From Pseudomonas sp. S31 (GTDB lineage Bacteria; Pseudomonadota; Gammaproteobacteria; Pseudomonadales; Pseudomonadaceae): a stretch of 64,000 bases of DNA. Under the pieces are notes generated by a model. It was not told the DNA's origin. It saw nothing but the letters and a program-made list of their open reading frames with translations, and made no database searches. Position 1 is the first letter of the stretch, and every line of letters starts with the position of its first letter. Below, piece after piece: positions 19,166 to 29,300 of this stretch. The DNA is taken from assembly GCF_016648105.1 (NCBI RefSeq), contig NZ_JACVVE010000006.1, forward strand, positions 140,979 through 204,978, read 5' to 3'. The translations under genes and the position numbers were made by a program.

Positions 19166-20260
19166 ATGACGCCCCTAGAACGATATCAAGCAGATCTGAA
19201 ACGTCCCGACTTCTTCCATGATGCGGCGCAGGAAACTGCGGTGCGTCACCTGCAGCGCCTGTACGACGACCTGGTGCACGCGCAGAACAACAAGCCGGGT
19301 GTGTTCGGCAAGCTGTTCGGCAAGAAGGAGCAGACGCCGGTCAAGGGTCTGTACTTCTGGGGTGGGGTTGGCCGAGGCAAGACCTACCTGGTCGATACCT
19401 TCTTCGAGGCGCTGCCGTTCAAGCAGAAGATGCGTACGCACTTCCACCGCTTCATGAAGCGTGTGCACGAGGAAATGAAAACCCTCAAGGGTGAGAAGAA
19501 CCCGCTGACCATCATCGCCAAGCGCTTCAGCGAAGAAGCCAAGGTGATCTGCTTCGACGAGTTCTTCGTCTCCGATATCACCGACGCGATGATTCTCGGC
19601 ACCTTGATGGAAGAGCTGTTCAAGAACGGCGTATCGCTGGTGGCGACCTCCAACATCGTCCCCGACGGCCTGTACAAGGACGGCCTGCAGCGTGCGCGCT
19701 TCCTGCCGGCCATCGCCATGATCAAGCAGTACACCGACGTGGTGAACGTCGACAGCGGCGTCGACTACCGCCTGCGGCACCTGGAGCAGGCCGAACTGTT
19801 CCACTACCCGCTCAATGACGCTGCCCACCAGAGCATGCTTGCCAGCTTCAAGGCCTTGACCCCCGAGTGCACGCAGGCCGTCGAGAACGACGTGCTGATG
19901 ATCGAGAACCGCCCGATCAACGCCCTGCGCACCTGCGACGACGTCGCCTGGTTCGACTTCCGCGCCCTGTGCGACGGGCCGCGCAGCCAGAACGACTACA
20001 TCGAGCTGGGCAAGATCTTCCACGCCGTATTGCTGAGCAACGTCGAGCAGATGGGCGTCGCCACCGACGACATCGCCCGCCGCTTCATCAACATGGTGGA
20101 CGAGTTCTACGACCGCAACGTCAAGTTGATCATCTCTGCCGAGGTCGAGCTCAAGGACCTGTATACCGGCGGTCGCTTGGCCTTCGAGTTCCAGCGGACC
20201 CTTAGCCGGTTGCTGGAGATGCAGTCGCACGAGTTCCTTTCGCGGGCGCACAAGCCTTAA
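19166..20260 (+). CDS. zapE: cell division ATPase ZapE (AFG1-like)
   Basis: A 364-residue AFG1/ZapE family P-loop ATPase. Walker A GGVGRGKT (66-73), Walker B ICFDEFFV (Asp131/Glu132) and sensor TSNIVPDGLY. In E. coli ZapE associates with the Z-ring under stress. The ATG at 19166 gives the family start MTPLERYQAD. Monocistronic and convergent with the AraC-type regulator. Confidence 0.93.
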   Translation: MTPLERYQADLKRPDFFHDAAQETAVRHLQRLYDDLVHAQNNKPGVFGKLFGKKEQTPVKGLYFWGGVGRGKTYLVDTFFEALPFKQKMRTHFHRFMKRVHEEMKTLKGEKNPLTIIAKRFSEEAKVICFDEFFVSDITDAMILGTLMEELFKNGVSLVATSNIVPDGLYKDGLQRARFLPAIAMIKQYTDVVNVDSGVDYRLRHLEQAELFHYPLNDAAHQSMLASFKALTPECTQAVENDVLMIENRPINALRTCDDVAWFDFRALCDGPRSQNDYIELGKIFHAVLLSNVEQMGVATDDIARRFINMVDEFYDRNVKLIISAEVELKDLYTGGRLAFEFQRTLSRLLEMQSHEFLSRAHKP

Positions 20261-20276
20261 GCGTATTGGGGCCGCG

Positions 20277-20298
20277 ATGGGCTGCAACGCAGCCCCAT
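20277..20298. terminator. hairpin between convergent zapE and AraC-type gene
   Basis: GGGCTGC-AAC-GCAGCCC (20279-20295) lies between the two stop codons. It lacks a clear T-tract on either side, so terminator function is a guess. Confidence 0.4.
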
Positions 20299-20315
20299 GG
20301 CCCTCAAGATGGCTC

Positions 20316-21320
20316 TCAAGCTTCCTGCATGAACTGCTGCCGATACTGGTTCGGCGACAACTCCGTGTGCTGGCGGAACAGCCGCGCGAAGAAACTGGCA
20401 TCGTCGTAGCCGACCTCGTAGCTGATGGTCTTGATGCTCTTGCGCGTACTCGACAACAAGCCCTTCGCCGTCTCGATCCGCAGCCGTTGCAGGTAGTGCA
20501 GCGGCTTGTCACCGGTGGCCCCCTGGAAGCGGCGCATGAAGTTGCGGATGCTCATGCCGTGGTTGCGGGCCACGTCCTCGAAGCGGAACTTGTCGGCGAA
20601 GTGCTCCTCCAGCCAGTGCTGGATCTGCAGGATGATCAGGTCCTGGTGCAGCTTCTGGCCGCCGAAGCCCATGCGCCCGGGGGTGTAGCTGCGCTGCACT
20701 TCATAGAGGGTGTCGCGCGATACGGCGCGGGCCACGTTGGCCCCGCAGAAGCGCTCGATCAGGTAGACGTACAGGTCGCAGGCCGAGGTGGTGCCGCCGG
20801 CGCAGTAGAGGTTGTCGGCGTCGGTCAGGTGCTTGTCCTGGTTGAGCCGCACATTGGGGTAGCGCTCGGCGAAGGTGCTGAAGAAGCGCCAATAGGTGGT
20901 CGCTTCCTTGCCATCGAGCAGCCCGGCTTCGGCGAGCCAGAACACGCCGCTGGCCTGCGCGCACAACACCGCACCCCGGGCATGCTGCTCGCGCAGCCAT
21001 GGCAGTACCTGTGGATAACGCTGCAGGAGGCTGTCGAAGTCTTCCCAGAACGCCGGGAGAATGATCACGTCGGCATCGCTGAGGCTGGCGTCGACCGGAA
21101 GTTGGACGTTGCTGAAACTGTCCACCGGCTGCCCGTCCGGGCTGACCAGCGTGATATCGAAGATTGGCTGCAGGCCCAGGCCAAGCTGCTTGCTGTAGCG
21201 CAGGCTGGCGAGATGGAAGAAGTCCTTGGCCTGCATCAGGGTCGATGCGAACACTTTGTCGATGGCCAGGATGCTGACGCGGCGCAATGACGCCGAGGGT
21301 TGGGTAAACATCATTGTCAT
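20316..21320 (-). CDS. GlxA-family AraC-type transcriptional regulator
   Basis: A 334-residue regulator with an N-terminal DJ-1/PfpI-like domain (about 12-190; elbow VLCAQASGVFWLAEAGLLDG) and a C-terminal AraC double HTH (about 225-330; MSIRNFMRRFQ, then ISYEVGYDDASFFARLFRQH). This is the layout of GlxA, ArgR, CdhR and GbdR of Pseudomonas, which control amine and amino-acid catabolism. No catabolic operon lies beside it, so its target and ligand cannot be inferred. Confidence 0.88.
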   Translation of the reverse strand: MTMMFTQPSASLRRVSILAIDKVFASTLMQAKDFFHLASLRYSKQLGLGLQPIFDITLVSPDGQPVDSFSNVQLPVDASLSDADVIILPAFWEDFDSLLQRYPQVLPWLREQHARGAVLCAQASGVFWLAEAGLLDGKEATTYWRFFSTFAERYPNVRLNQDKHLTDADNLYCAGGTTSACDLYVYLIERFCGANVARAVSRDTLYEVQRSYTPGRMGFGGQKLHQDLIILQIQHWLEEHFADKFRFEDVARNHGMSIRNFMRRFQGATGDKPLHYLQRLRIETAKGLLSSTRKSIKTISYEVGYDDASFFARLFRQHTELSPNQYRQQFMQEA

Positions 21321-21400
21321 TGTTCTTATAGGGTAGAGTGGTCAATCACCGGCTGGATCGTCTTATTTTTTGGCGATTGTGTCTACCCCGCTGGAATCGC

Positions 21401-21435
21401 GCCGCCCCCTTCGCGGGTAAACCCGCTCCTACAGA
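21401..21435. repeat. REP element (single)
   Basis: One full REP core, CTTCGCGGGTAAACCCGCTC at 21409-21428 followed by CTACAG, in the gap between the AraC-type gene and the aldo/keto reductase. Confidence 0.85.
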
Positions 21436-21453
21436 GGGCGGCGCGGTTTCAGC

Positions 21454-22494
21454 TCAAGGCGCCGGATTCGGCTGGTCCTGGTGAATCGCTTCGATGGCTG
21501 CCAGCAATTCGTCGCTGAGGTTCAGCGCCAGGCTCGCCAGGTTGCTGTCGAGCTGTTCCAGGCTGGTGGCGCCGATGATGTTGCTGGTCACGAACGGCTG
21601 GCGGGTGACGAAGGCCAGGGCCATCTGCGCCGGATCCAGGCCGTGGTCCTTGGCCAGCTGCACGTAGCGGCTGCAGGCCGCCACCGTCTGCGGGTTGGAG
21701 TAGCGGGCGAAGCGGCTGAACAGGGTCAGGCGGCCTTTTTCCGGGCGCGCACCATTCTCGTACTTGCCCGACAGCATGCCGAAGGCCAGCGGCGAGTAGG
21801 CCAGCAACCCGCATTGCTCGCGGATCGCCACCTCCGCCAGGCCCACCTCGAAGCTGCGGTTGAGCAGGTTGTACGGGTTCTGGATCGACACCGCCCGCGG
21901 CCAGCCGCGGCTCTCGGCCAGGTGCAGGAACTTCATGGTGCCCCACGGGGTTTCGTTGGACAGGCCGATATGGCGGATCTTGCCGGCACGCACCTGTTCG
22001 TCGAGGACCTCGAGGGTCTCTTCCAGCGGGGTGAAGTGGTCCTGGGGCAGGTGCTGGTAGCCCAGCTTGCCGAAGAAGTTGGTGCTGCGCTCGGGCCAAT
22101 GCAGCTGGTACAGGTCGATGCGGTCGGTCTGCAGGCGTTCGAGGCTGGCATCCAGCGCCGCGACGATGTGCTGACGGTTATGCTTGAGCTGACCATCGCG
22201 GATATGGCTGATGCCGTTGCCCGGGCCGGCGACCTTGCTGGCCAGGACCCAGTCGTCGCGGTCGCCGTTGGCGCGGAACCAGTTGCCGATGATGCGCTCG
22301 GTGGCGGCGTACGTTTCCGGGCGCGGCGGCACCGGATACATCTCGGCGGTGTCGATGAAGTTGACTCCGTGGGCCTTGGCCCGGGAAATCTGCTCGAAGG
22401 CCTCATCCTGGGTGTTCTGCTCGCCCCAGGTCATGGTGCCCAGACACAGGGCGCTGACGTCGAGGTCGGTACGGCCGAGCTTGCGGTATTCCAT
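21454..22494 (-). CDS. aldo/keto reductase (Tas-like)
   Basis: A 346-residue NADPH-dependent reductase of the AKR family, Tas-like. Features: GRTDLDVSALCLGTMTWG at the N-terminus, catalytic Asp and Tyr in FIDTAEMYP, Lys in VLASKV, His in YQLHWPER, and a late nucleotide-binding GATSLEQLDSNLAS. The ATG at 22494 has a GGAGAG ribosome-binding site; the in-frame extension to 22695 has no family similarity. Natural substrate unknown. Monocistronic, divergent from rplM. Confidence 0.9.
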   Translation of the reverse strand: MEYRKLGRTDLDVSALCLGTMTWGEQNTQDEAFEQISRAKAHGVNFIDTAEMYPVPPRPETYAATERIIGNWFRANGDRDDWVLASKVAGPGNGISHIRDGQLKHNRQHIVAALDASLERLQTDRIDLYQLHWPERSTNFFGKLGYQHLPQDHFTPLEETLEVLDEQVRAGKIRHIGLSNETPWGTMKFLHLAESRGWPRAVSIQNPYNLLNRSFEVGLAEVAIREQCGLLAYSPLAFGMLSGKYENGARPEKGRLTLFSRFARYSNPQTVAACSRYVQLAKDHGLDPAQMALAFVTRQPFVTSNIIGATSLEQLDSNLASLALNLSDELLAAIEAIHQDQPNPAP

Positions 22495-22679
22495 CGGGGA
22501 GACTCTCCTTGGCAAAGAAGCCCATAAAAGCAGGTTGAAATTTTTCGCGCAATCTGGATAATTCGGCCCCTCTCCGTGTGGCGGAAGTGATGCACCACCA
22601 CGCAGGAAGAACCCCGTCGAACATTGGCGTGCCCGACCCGAGCCCCCAAAAGCGTCAGCGTTCGGCTGCGCGTTTGCCC

Positions 22680-22708
22680 TTGGCAATCTGCGCACTATCC
22701 AGTAAGAT
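22680..22708 (+). promoter_or_regulatory. sigma-70 promoter of rplM-rpsI
   Basis: TTGGCA (22680-22685), 17-base spacer, TAAGAT (22703-22708). Predicted start about 22715, giving a leader of about 37 bases before rplM. Confidence 0.7.
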
Positions 22709-22751
22709 TCGCCGTCTATTTTTCGCTGGGCGGCCTCTGAGGCTTTAGAGA

Positions 22752-23180
22752 ATGAAAACTTTTACTGCTAAACCGGAAACAGTAAAGCGCGAGTGGTTCG
22801 TAGTCGACGCCGCTGGCCAGACCCTGGGTCGTCTGGCTACCGAAATCGCTAGCCGTCTGCGTGGCAAGCACAAACCAGAGTACACCCCTCACGTTGACAC
22901 CGGCGACTACATCGTCGTCATCAACGCTGAACAGGTTCGTGTGACTGGTGCCAAGTCTTCCGACAAAATGTACTACTCCCACTCCGGTTTCCCAGGTGGC
23001 ATCAAGGAAATCAACTTCGAGAAGTTGATCGCCAAAGCCCCTGAGCGTGTTATCGAAACCGCGGTCAAAGGCATGCTGCCGAAGAACCCGCTGGGTCGCG
23101 ACATGTACCGTAAGCTGAAAGTGTACGCGGGTGCTGCTCACCCACACACTGCTCAGCAGCCTCAAGAACTGAAGATCTAA
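22752..23180 (+). CDS. rplM: 50S ribosomal protein L13
   Basis: A 142-residue ribosomal protein of standard length: [43 protein letters not shown] and [16 protein letters not shown] are all L13 blocks. Uses the most biased codons in the window, as expected for high expression. First gene of the rplM-rpsI operon. Confidence 0.98.
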   Translation: MKTFTAKPETVKREWFVVDAAGQTLGRLATEIASRLRGKHKPEYTPHVDTGDYIVVINAEQVRVTGAKSSDKMYYSHSGFPGGIKEINFEKLIAKAPERVIETAVKGMLPKNPLGRDMYRKLKVYAGAAHPHTAQQPQELKI

Positions 23181-23194
23181 CGGGATAGTTCATT

Positions 23195-23587
23195 ATGTCG
23201 GCGACTCAAAATTACGGCACTGGCCGTCGCAAGACCGCAACCGCTCGCGTTTTCCTGCGTCCGGGTACTGGTAACATCTCCATCAACAACCGTTCTCTGG
23301 ACGTGTTCTTCGGTCGTGAAACCGCTCGTATGGTTGTTCGCCAGCCGCTGGAGCTGACCGAGACCGTCGAGAAGTTCGACATCTACGTCACCGTTTCCGG
23401 TGGTGGTGTCAGCGGTCAAGCCGGTGCGATCCGTCACGGTATCACCCGCGCTCTGATGGAATACGACGAAACCCTGCGTGGCGCTCTGCGTCGTGCTGGC
23501 TACGTCACCCGCGACGCTCGTGAAGTCGAGCGTAAGAAAGTGGGTCTGCGTAAAGCGCGTAAGCGTCCTCAGTACTCCAAGCGTTAA
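23195..23587 (+). CDS. rpsI: 30S ribosomal protein S9
   Basis: A 130-residue protein with [18 protein letters not shown] at the start and the basic C-terminal tail [11 protein letters not shown] that reaches the ribosomal P site. Fourteen bases after rplM; followed by a strong terminator. Confidence 0.98.
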   Translation: MSATQNYGTGRRKTATARVFLRPGTGNISINNRSLDVFFGRETARMVVRQPLELTETVEKFDIYVTVSGGGVSGQAGAIRHGITRALMEYDETLRGALRRAGYVTRDAREVERKKVGLRKARKRPQYSKR

Positions 23588-23604
23588 TACCGCTTCGGCA
23601 GTCG

Positions 23605-23640
23605 AAAAAAGCCCGGTTCCTTGGAACCGGGCTTTTTTTT
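23605..23640 (+). terminator. rho-independent terminator of rplM-rpsI
   Basis: GCCCGGTTCC (23611-23620) pairs with GGAACCGGGC (23622-23631), flanked by A6 before and T8 after. Confidence 0.94.
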
Positions 23641-23850
23641 GGGCTTGAACTAACCTGTCAGCATGTCGGTGACCGTTGGTCGCATAGACGCAGATCAAGC
23701 AAAGCGCGGGTTATGGCCTCGGCTGGGGGTAATCACCTTGTCATTGTGTGGATTTGTTTCTTACCATGGCGACCAATTTTTAGTGCCACTGACACAACCT
23801 AAGTACAGGTCTGGTTCAACAGGCCAAGCAAGCTGATGGGAGAGGACTGA

Positions 23851-24444
23851 ATGAGCAATGACGGCGTCAACGCAGGCCGGCGCCGCTTCCTCGTAGCCGC
23901 GACATCCGTGGTCGGGGCGGCGGGGGCAGTGGGGGCAGCGGTACCGTTCGTGGGGTCATGGTTTCCCAGTGCCAAGGCGAAGGCCGCCGGTGCGCCGGTG
24001 AAGGTCAATATCGCCAAGGTCGAGCCCGGCCAGCAGATGGTTGCCGAGTGGCGTGGCCAACCGGTATTCATCGTGCGGCGAACGCAAGAGATCCTCGGCA
24101 ACCTCAAGAAGATCACTGCCGAGCTCTCCGATCCCGAATCGAAGGATTCCGTGCAGCCGGCCTATGTCGACCCGCAGGTGCGCTCGATCAAGCCGGAAAT
24201 CCTCATTCTCGTCGGCCTGTGCACCCATCTCGGCTGCTCGCCCACCTTCCGTCCGGAAGTGGCGCCGGCCGACCTGGGCCCCAAATGGGTCGGTGGCTAT
24301 TTCTGCCCCTGCCATGGTTCCCACTACGACCTTGCAGGGCGCGTCTACAAGTCCCAGCCGGCGCCGCTCAACCTGCCGGTGCCGCCGCATTCGTACGAGT
24401 CTGACGACATCATCGTCATCGGCGTCGATCAGGAGAACGCATGA
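23851..24444 (+). CDS. petA: ubiquinol-cytochrome c reductase iron-sulfur (Rieske) subunit
   Basis: A 197-residue subunit of cytochrome bc1. N-terminal RRRFL (10-14) plus a hydrophobic helix is the uncleaved Tat signal-anchor. Ligands of the 2Fe-2S cluster are Cys124/His126 (CTHLGC) and Cys152/His155 (CPCHG), with the disulfide pair Cys129/Cys154. It overlaps petB by four bases (ATGA), so the three pet genes are translationally coupled. Confidence 0.97.
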   Translation: MSNDGVNAGRRRFLVAATSVVGAAGAVGAAVPFVGSWFPSAKAKAAGAPVKVNIAKVEPGQQMVAEWRGQPVFIVRRTQEILGNLKKITAELSDPESKDSVQPAYVDPQVRSIKPEILILVGLCTHLGCSPTFRPEVAPADLGPKWVGGYFCPCHGSHYDLAGRVYKSQPAPLNLPVPPHSYESDDIIVIGVDQENA

Positions 24445-25655
24445 TGAGCAAGTTCATGGACTGGGTCGATGCGCGCTTCCCCGCCACCAAGATGTGGGAA
24501 GACCACCTGAGCAAGTACTACGCGCCGAAAAACTTCAACTTCCTGTACTTCTTCGGCTCCCTGGCACTGCTGGTGCTGGTGAACCAGATCGTCACCGGTG
24601 TGTGGCTGACCATGAGCTTCACGCCGTCGGCCGAGGAGGCCTTTGCCTCGGTCGAGTACATCATGCGCGACGTCGAGTACGGTTGGATCCTGCGCTACCT
24701 GCACTCGACCGGCGCCTCGGCGTTCTTCATCGTCGTCTACCTGCACATGTTCCGCGGCTTGCTCTACGGCTCCTACCAGAAGCCGCGCGAGCTGGTCTGG
24801 CTGTTCGGCATGCTGATCTACCTGGCGCTGATGGCCGAAGCCTTCATGGGCTACCTGCTGCCCTGGGGTCAGATGTCGTATTGGGGTGCTCAGGTGATCA
24901 TCTCGCTGTTCGGTGCCATTCCGGTGATCGGCGATGACCTGACCATGTGGATTCGCGGCGACTACCTGATATCCGGCATCACCCTCAACCGCTTCTTCGC
25001 CCTGCATGTGGTGGCCCTGCCGATCGTGATCCTCGGCCTGGTGGTGCTGCACATCCTGGCGCTGCACGAAGTGGGGTCGAACAACCCCGATGGTGTCGAC
25101 ATCAAGAAGAAAAAGGACGAGAGCGGCATTCCGCTCGACGGCATCCCCTTCCACCCGTACTACACGGTCAAGGACATCGTCGGTGTGGTGGTCTTCCTCT
25201 TCGTGTTCTGCGCCGTGGTGTTCTTCTTCCCGGAGATGGGCGGGTACTTCCTCGAGAAGCCCAACTTCGAACAGGCGAACGCCTTCAAGACGCCCGAACA
25301 TATCGCCCCGGTCTGGTACTTCACGCCGTTCTACGCGATCTTGCGTGCGGTGCCTGACAAGCTGTTCGGGGTGATCGCCATGGGTGCGGCCATCGCCGTG
25401 CTGTTCGTGTTGCCCTGGCTCGACCGCAGCCCCGTGCGCTCCATGCGCTACAAGGGCTGGTTGAGCAAGATCTTCCTGCTGGTGTTCTGCGTGGCCTTCG
25501 TCATCCTCGGCGTGCTTGGCGTGCAGGCGCCAACGCCTGGACGCACCTTGTTGTCGCAGGTCTGTACGGTGCTGTACTTCGCCTACTTCCTGCTGATGCC
25601 GTTCTACACAAGGCTCGAGAAGACCAAACCGGTTCCGGAAAGGGTGACTGGCTGA
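24441..25655 (+). CDS. petB: ubiquinol-cytochrome c reductase cytochrome b
   Basis: A 404-residue polytopic membrane protein that binds two b hemes and oxidises ubiquinol. Heme-ligand helices are seen in RYLHSTGASAFFIVVYLHMF and in the later FALHVVALPIVILGLVVLHI stretch. WGAQVIISLFGAIPVIG marks the Qo side. Two adjacent ATGs (24441 and 24444) are possible starts. Confidence 0.97.
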   Translation: MMSKFMDWVDARFPATKMWEDHLSKYYAPKNFNFLYFFGSLALLVLVNQIVTGVWLTMSFTPSAEEAFASVEYIMRDVEYGWILRYLHSTGASAFFIVVYLHMFRGLLYGSYQKPRELVWLFGMLIYLALMAEAFMGYLLPWGQMSYWGAQVIISLFGAIPVIGDDLTMWIRGDYLISGITLNRFFALHVVALPIVILGLVVLHILALHEVGSNNPDGVDIKKKKDESGIPLDGIPFHPYYTVKDIVGVVVFLFVFCAVVFFFPEMGGYFLEKPNFEQANAFKTPEHIAPVWYFTPFYAILRAVPDKLFGVIAMGAAIAVLFVLPWLDRSPVRSMRYKGWLSKIFLLVFCVAFVILGVLGVQAPTPGRTLLSQVCTVLYFAYFLLMPFYTRLEKTKPVPERVTG

Positions 25656-26434
25656 TGAAAAAGTTGATTGCAGTATTTCTGCTGGCCGTGATGCCTGCTT
25701 TCACCCTCGCTGCCGAGCATGGCCTGGAGCTGGACAAGGTCGACGTCGACCTCACTGACAAAGCTGCCATGCAGGACGGTGCGCGCACGTTCGCCAACTA
25801 TTGCATGGGCTGCCACAGCGCCAAGTTCCAGCGTTACGAGCGGGTGGCCGACGACCTGGGGATTCCCCACGAGCTGATGCTCGAGAAGCTGGTGTTCACC
25901 GGCGCCAAGATCGGCGATCACATGCAGATCGGCATGCAGCCGAGCGATGCCAAGACCTGGTTCGGGGCGGCGCCGCCCGACCTGACCCTGGTGGCGCGGG
26001 TGCGCGGCAATGATTGGCTGTACACCTACCTGCGCAGCTTCTACGAGGACAAGTCGCGGCCTTACGGGGTGAACAACAAGGTCTTCCCCAACGTCGGCAT
26101 GCCCAACGTGCTGGTGGGCCTGCAGGGCAACCAGGTGATCGGTTGCAAGCAGGTGCAGAGCGTGGCCGATGGCAAGAAACAGTACGACCCCTTGACCGGT
26201 GCGCCGCTCACCCATGAAGCCTGTGACCAGCTGACCATCACGCCGAATTCCGGTACCCTGACCACCGAGCAGTTCGACGAGAAGGTCAAGAACCTGGTGA
26301 CCTTCCTGGCCTATTCGGCCAACCCGGTCAAACTGGAAAGCCAGCGCATCGGTACCTACGTGTTGCTGTTCCTGGCTTTCTTCTTCGTGTTCGCCTATTT
26401 GCTCAAGCGCGAATACTGGAAGGACGTGCACTGA
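25655..26434 (+). CDS. petC: ubiquinol-cytochrome c reductase cytochrome c1
   Basis: A 259-residue periplasmic heme protein. It has a Sec signal peptide (1-20), the CMGCH heme motif (50-54), the axial Met presumably in the later NVGMPNVL region, and a C-terminal anchor helix (about 228-247). Its ATG shares bases with the petB stop (ATGA). Confidence 0.96.
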   Translation: MKKLIAVFLLAVMPAFTLAAEHGLELDKVDVDLTDKAAMQDGARTFANYCMGCHSAKFQRYERVADDLGIPHELMLEKLVFTGAKIGDHMQIGMQPSDAKTWFGAAPPDLTLVARVRGNDWLYTYLRSFYEDKSRPYGVNNKVFPNVGMPNVLVGLQGNQVIGCKQVQSVADGKKQYDPLTGAPLTHEACDQLTITPNSGTLTTEQFDEKVKNLVTFLAYSANPVKLESQRIGTYVLLFLAFFFVFAYLLKREYWKDVH

Positions 26435-26555
26435 TCACGCAGTAGTTTCTGGTTAGTTGAACGCGCCCTGGGCGCTGCCGCGTAAACACGCGGGAGCCTC
26501 CAGGGCGCGTTTGCATTTGCAGTCTTACAAGCATTCCCATGCGAGGAGCCGTTAC

Positions 26556-27179
26556 ATGGGCGCGACCAACAGGTTAGCCTGCTATTCCGATCCCGCTGAT
26601 CACTATTCTCATCGCGTGCGCCTGGTGCTCGCCGAGAAAGGCATCGGCGTGCAGATCATCGACGTCGACCCCGCTCGTCTGCCACCCAAGCTGGTCGAGG
26701 CGAACCCCTATGGCAGCGTGCCGACCCTGGTCGACCGCGACCTGGCGTTGTACGAGTCGACCGTGGTAATGGAATACCTCGAGGAGCGTTACCCGCACCC
26801 TCCATTGATGCCGGTGTACCCGGTGGCGCGCGGCAACAGTCGCTTGCTGATCCACCGCATCCAGCGCGACTGGTGCGCGCTGGCGGACACCGTGCTCGAC
26901 CCGCGCAGTACCGAGGCGGCCCGCGCCGAGGCGCGCAAGGCGTTGCGCGAGAGCCTGACTGGCGTTTCCCCGGTGTTCGCCGAGTTCGCCTGCTTCATGA
27001 GTGAGGAGCAAAGCCTGGTCGATTGCTGTCTATTGCCCATATTATGGCGATTGCCATTGATGGGTATCGAGTTGCCGCGGCAAGCCAAGCCGCTGCTGGA
27101 ATACATGGAGCGACAGTTCGCCCGCGAGCCTTTTCAGGCGAGCCTGTCCTCTGCAGAGCGTGAAATGCGCAAGTTTTAA
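26556..27179 (+). CDS. sspA: stringent starvation protein A
   Basis: A 207-residue GST-fold protein that binds RNA polymerase. It has [20 protein letters not shown] at the N-terminus, [18 protein letters not shown], and a helical C-terminal domain. It lacks a usual GST catalytic residue, as SspA does. The ATG at 26556 is behind GAGGAG. Forms an operon with sspB, 10 bases downstream. Confidence 0.94.
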   Translation: MGATNRLACYSDPADHYSHRVRLVLAEKGIGVQIIDVDPARLPPKLVEANPYGSVPTLVDRDLALYESTVVMEYLEERYPHPPLMPVYPVARGNSRLLIHRIQRDWCALADTVLDPRSTEAARAEARKALRESLTGVSPVFAEFACFMSEEQSLVDCCLLPILWRLPLMGIELPRQAKPLLEYMERQFAREPFQASLSSAEREMRKF

Positions 27180-27189
27180 GGAGCCGTTG

Positions 27190-27621
27190 ATGAACTCCAG
27201 TCGCCCCTATCTGGTTCGAGCGCTGTACGAGTGGATCGTCGACAACGATTTCACCCCCCATATGCTGGTCAATGCCGAATACCCGGCGGTTCAGGTGCCC
27301 CAGGGTTTCGCCAGTGATGGCCAGATCGTCCTGAACATCTCGCCCAGTGCCGTGCGCTGCCTGCACATGGACAACGAGGCGGTCAGCTTCGAAGGTCGTT
27401 TCGGTGGCGTTTGCCATACGCTGTACGTGCCGGCCGGCGCCATTCTCGGCATCTATGCCCGGGAAAACGGCCAGGGCATGGTCTTCGAGCTCGAGCCGCC
27501 GGTAATGGATGACGAAGCGCTGGACGACGAATGCGTGGAGCCTGATGACGATGGCCCGCCGAGCGGTGGCGGGCAGCCGCCGCGGCCAAGCGGTCGGCCC
27601 AGCCTGAAGGTGGTCAAGTAA
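27190..27621 (+). CDS. sspB: ClpXP adaptor SspB
   Basis: A 143-residue adaptor that delivers ssrA-tagged proteins to ClpXP. An N-terminal substrate-binding domain (1-110) is followed by an acidic/Pro/Gly-rich linker and the ClpX-binding C-terminal tail GRPSLKVVK, nearly identical to the E. coli tail. AAGGAG overlaps the end of sspA. In P. aeruginosa this route matters for MucA degradation after AlgW cleavage; algW is also in this window. Confidence 0.95.
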   Translation: MNSSRPYLVRALYEWIVDNDFTPHMLVNAEYPAVQVPQGFASDGQIVLNISPSAVRCLHMDNEAVSFEGRFGGVCHTLYVPAGAILGIYARENGQGMVFELEPPVMDDEALDDECVEPDDDGPPSGGGQPPRPSGRPSLKVVK

Positions 27622-27623
27622 CG

Positions 27624-27656
27624 AAAAAGGCGATCCATGTGGATCGCCTTTTTTCT
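27624..27656. terminator. bidirectional terminator, sspB / BON lipoprotein
   Basis: AAGGCGATCC-ATGT-GGATCGCCTT with A5 before and T6 after, between convergent genes. Confidence 0.92.
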
Positions 27657-27673
27657 GCAGCGTGCGTAGCGGC

Positions 27674-28851
<1,178 letters not shown>

Positions 28852-28928
28852 TTAAGTGGGGCGGTGGCCGGCGCGACGCGCAACAGGGACCAGCCCGCGA
28901 AACATAGAGCAAAAAAATCGGATTGGGT

Positions 28929-29300
28929 TCAGCATTCGAAGGCGTTTTTCAGCCACTGGAGTGGCTGGCCTGCGTGGTGGCTGCCCTGCAGGGCGACTAC
29001 GTCGAAGCGGCAGGGGTGTTCGGCCCAACGGGGCTCCTTTTGTAGAAAGAGACTGGCGGCAAGCACCAGCCTTTTCTGCTTGCGCCCGTCGATACTGCCG
29101 AGAGCGCCGCCGAAGCTCGCATGTAGCCGATAGCGGACTTCGACGAATACTACTGTATCGGCGTCGAGCATGACCAGATCAAGCTCGCCGCCTTTGCATC
29201 GCCAGTTGCGTGCCAGTAGTCGCAAACCCTGGCCCCGGAGGTAATCGAGGGCCTGGGTTTCCGCATCTTGGCCGGCGCTGGCAGGCGATGCGGTCGCCAT
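28929..29300 (-). CDS. yraN: YraN/UPF0102 endonuclease-fold protein
   Basis: A 123-residue protein with GQDAETQALDYL, GELDLVMLDADTVVFVEVRY and a restriction-endonuclease-like core. The usual VEVK lysine is Arg here (VEVR). The ATG at 29300 overlaps the lpoA stop (ATGA). Function poorly known. Confidence 0.9.
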   Translation of the reverse strand: MATASPASAGQDAETQALDYLRGQGLRLLARNWRCKGGELDLVMLDADTVVFVEVRYRLHASFGGALGSIDGRKQKRLVLAASLFLQKEPRWAEHPCRFDVVALQGSHHAGQPLQWLKNAFEC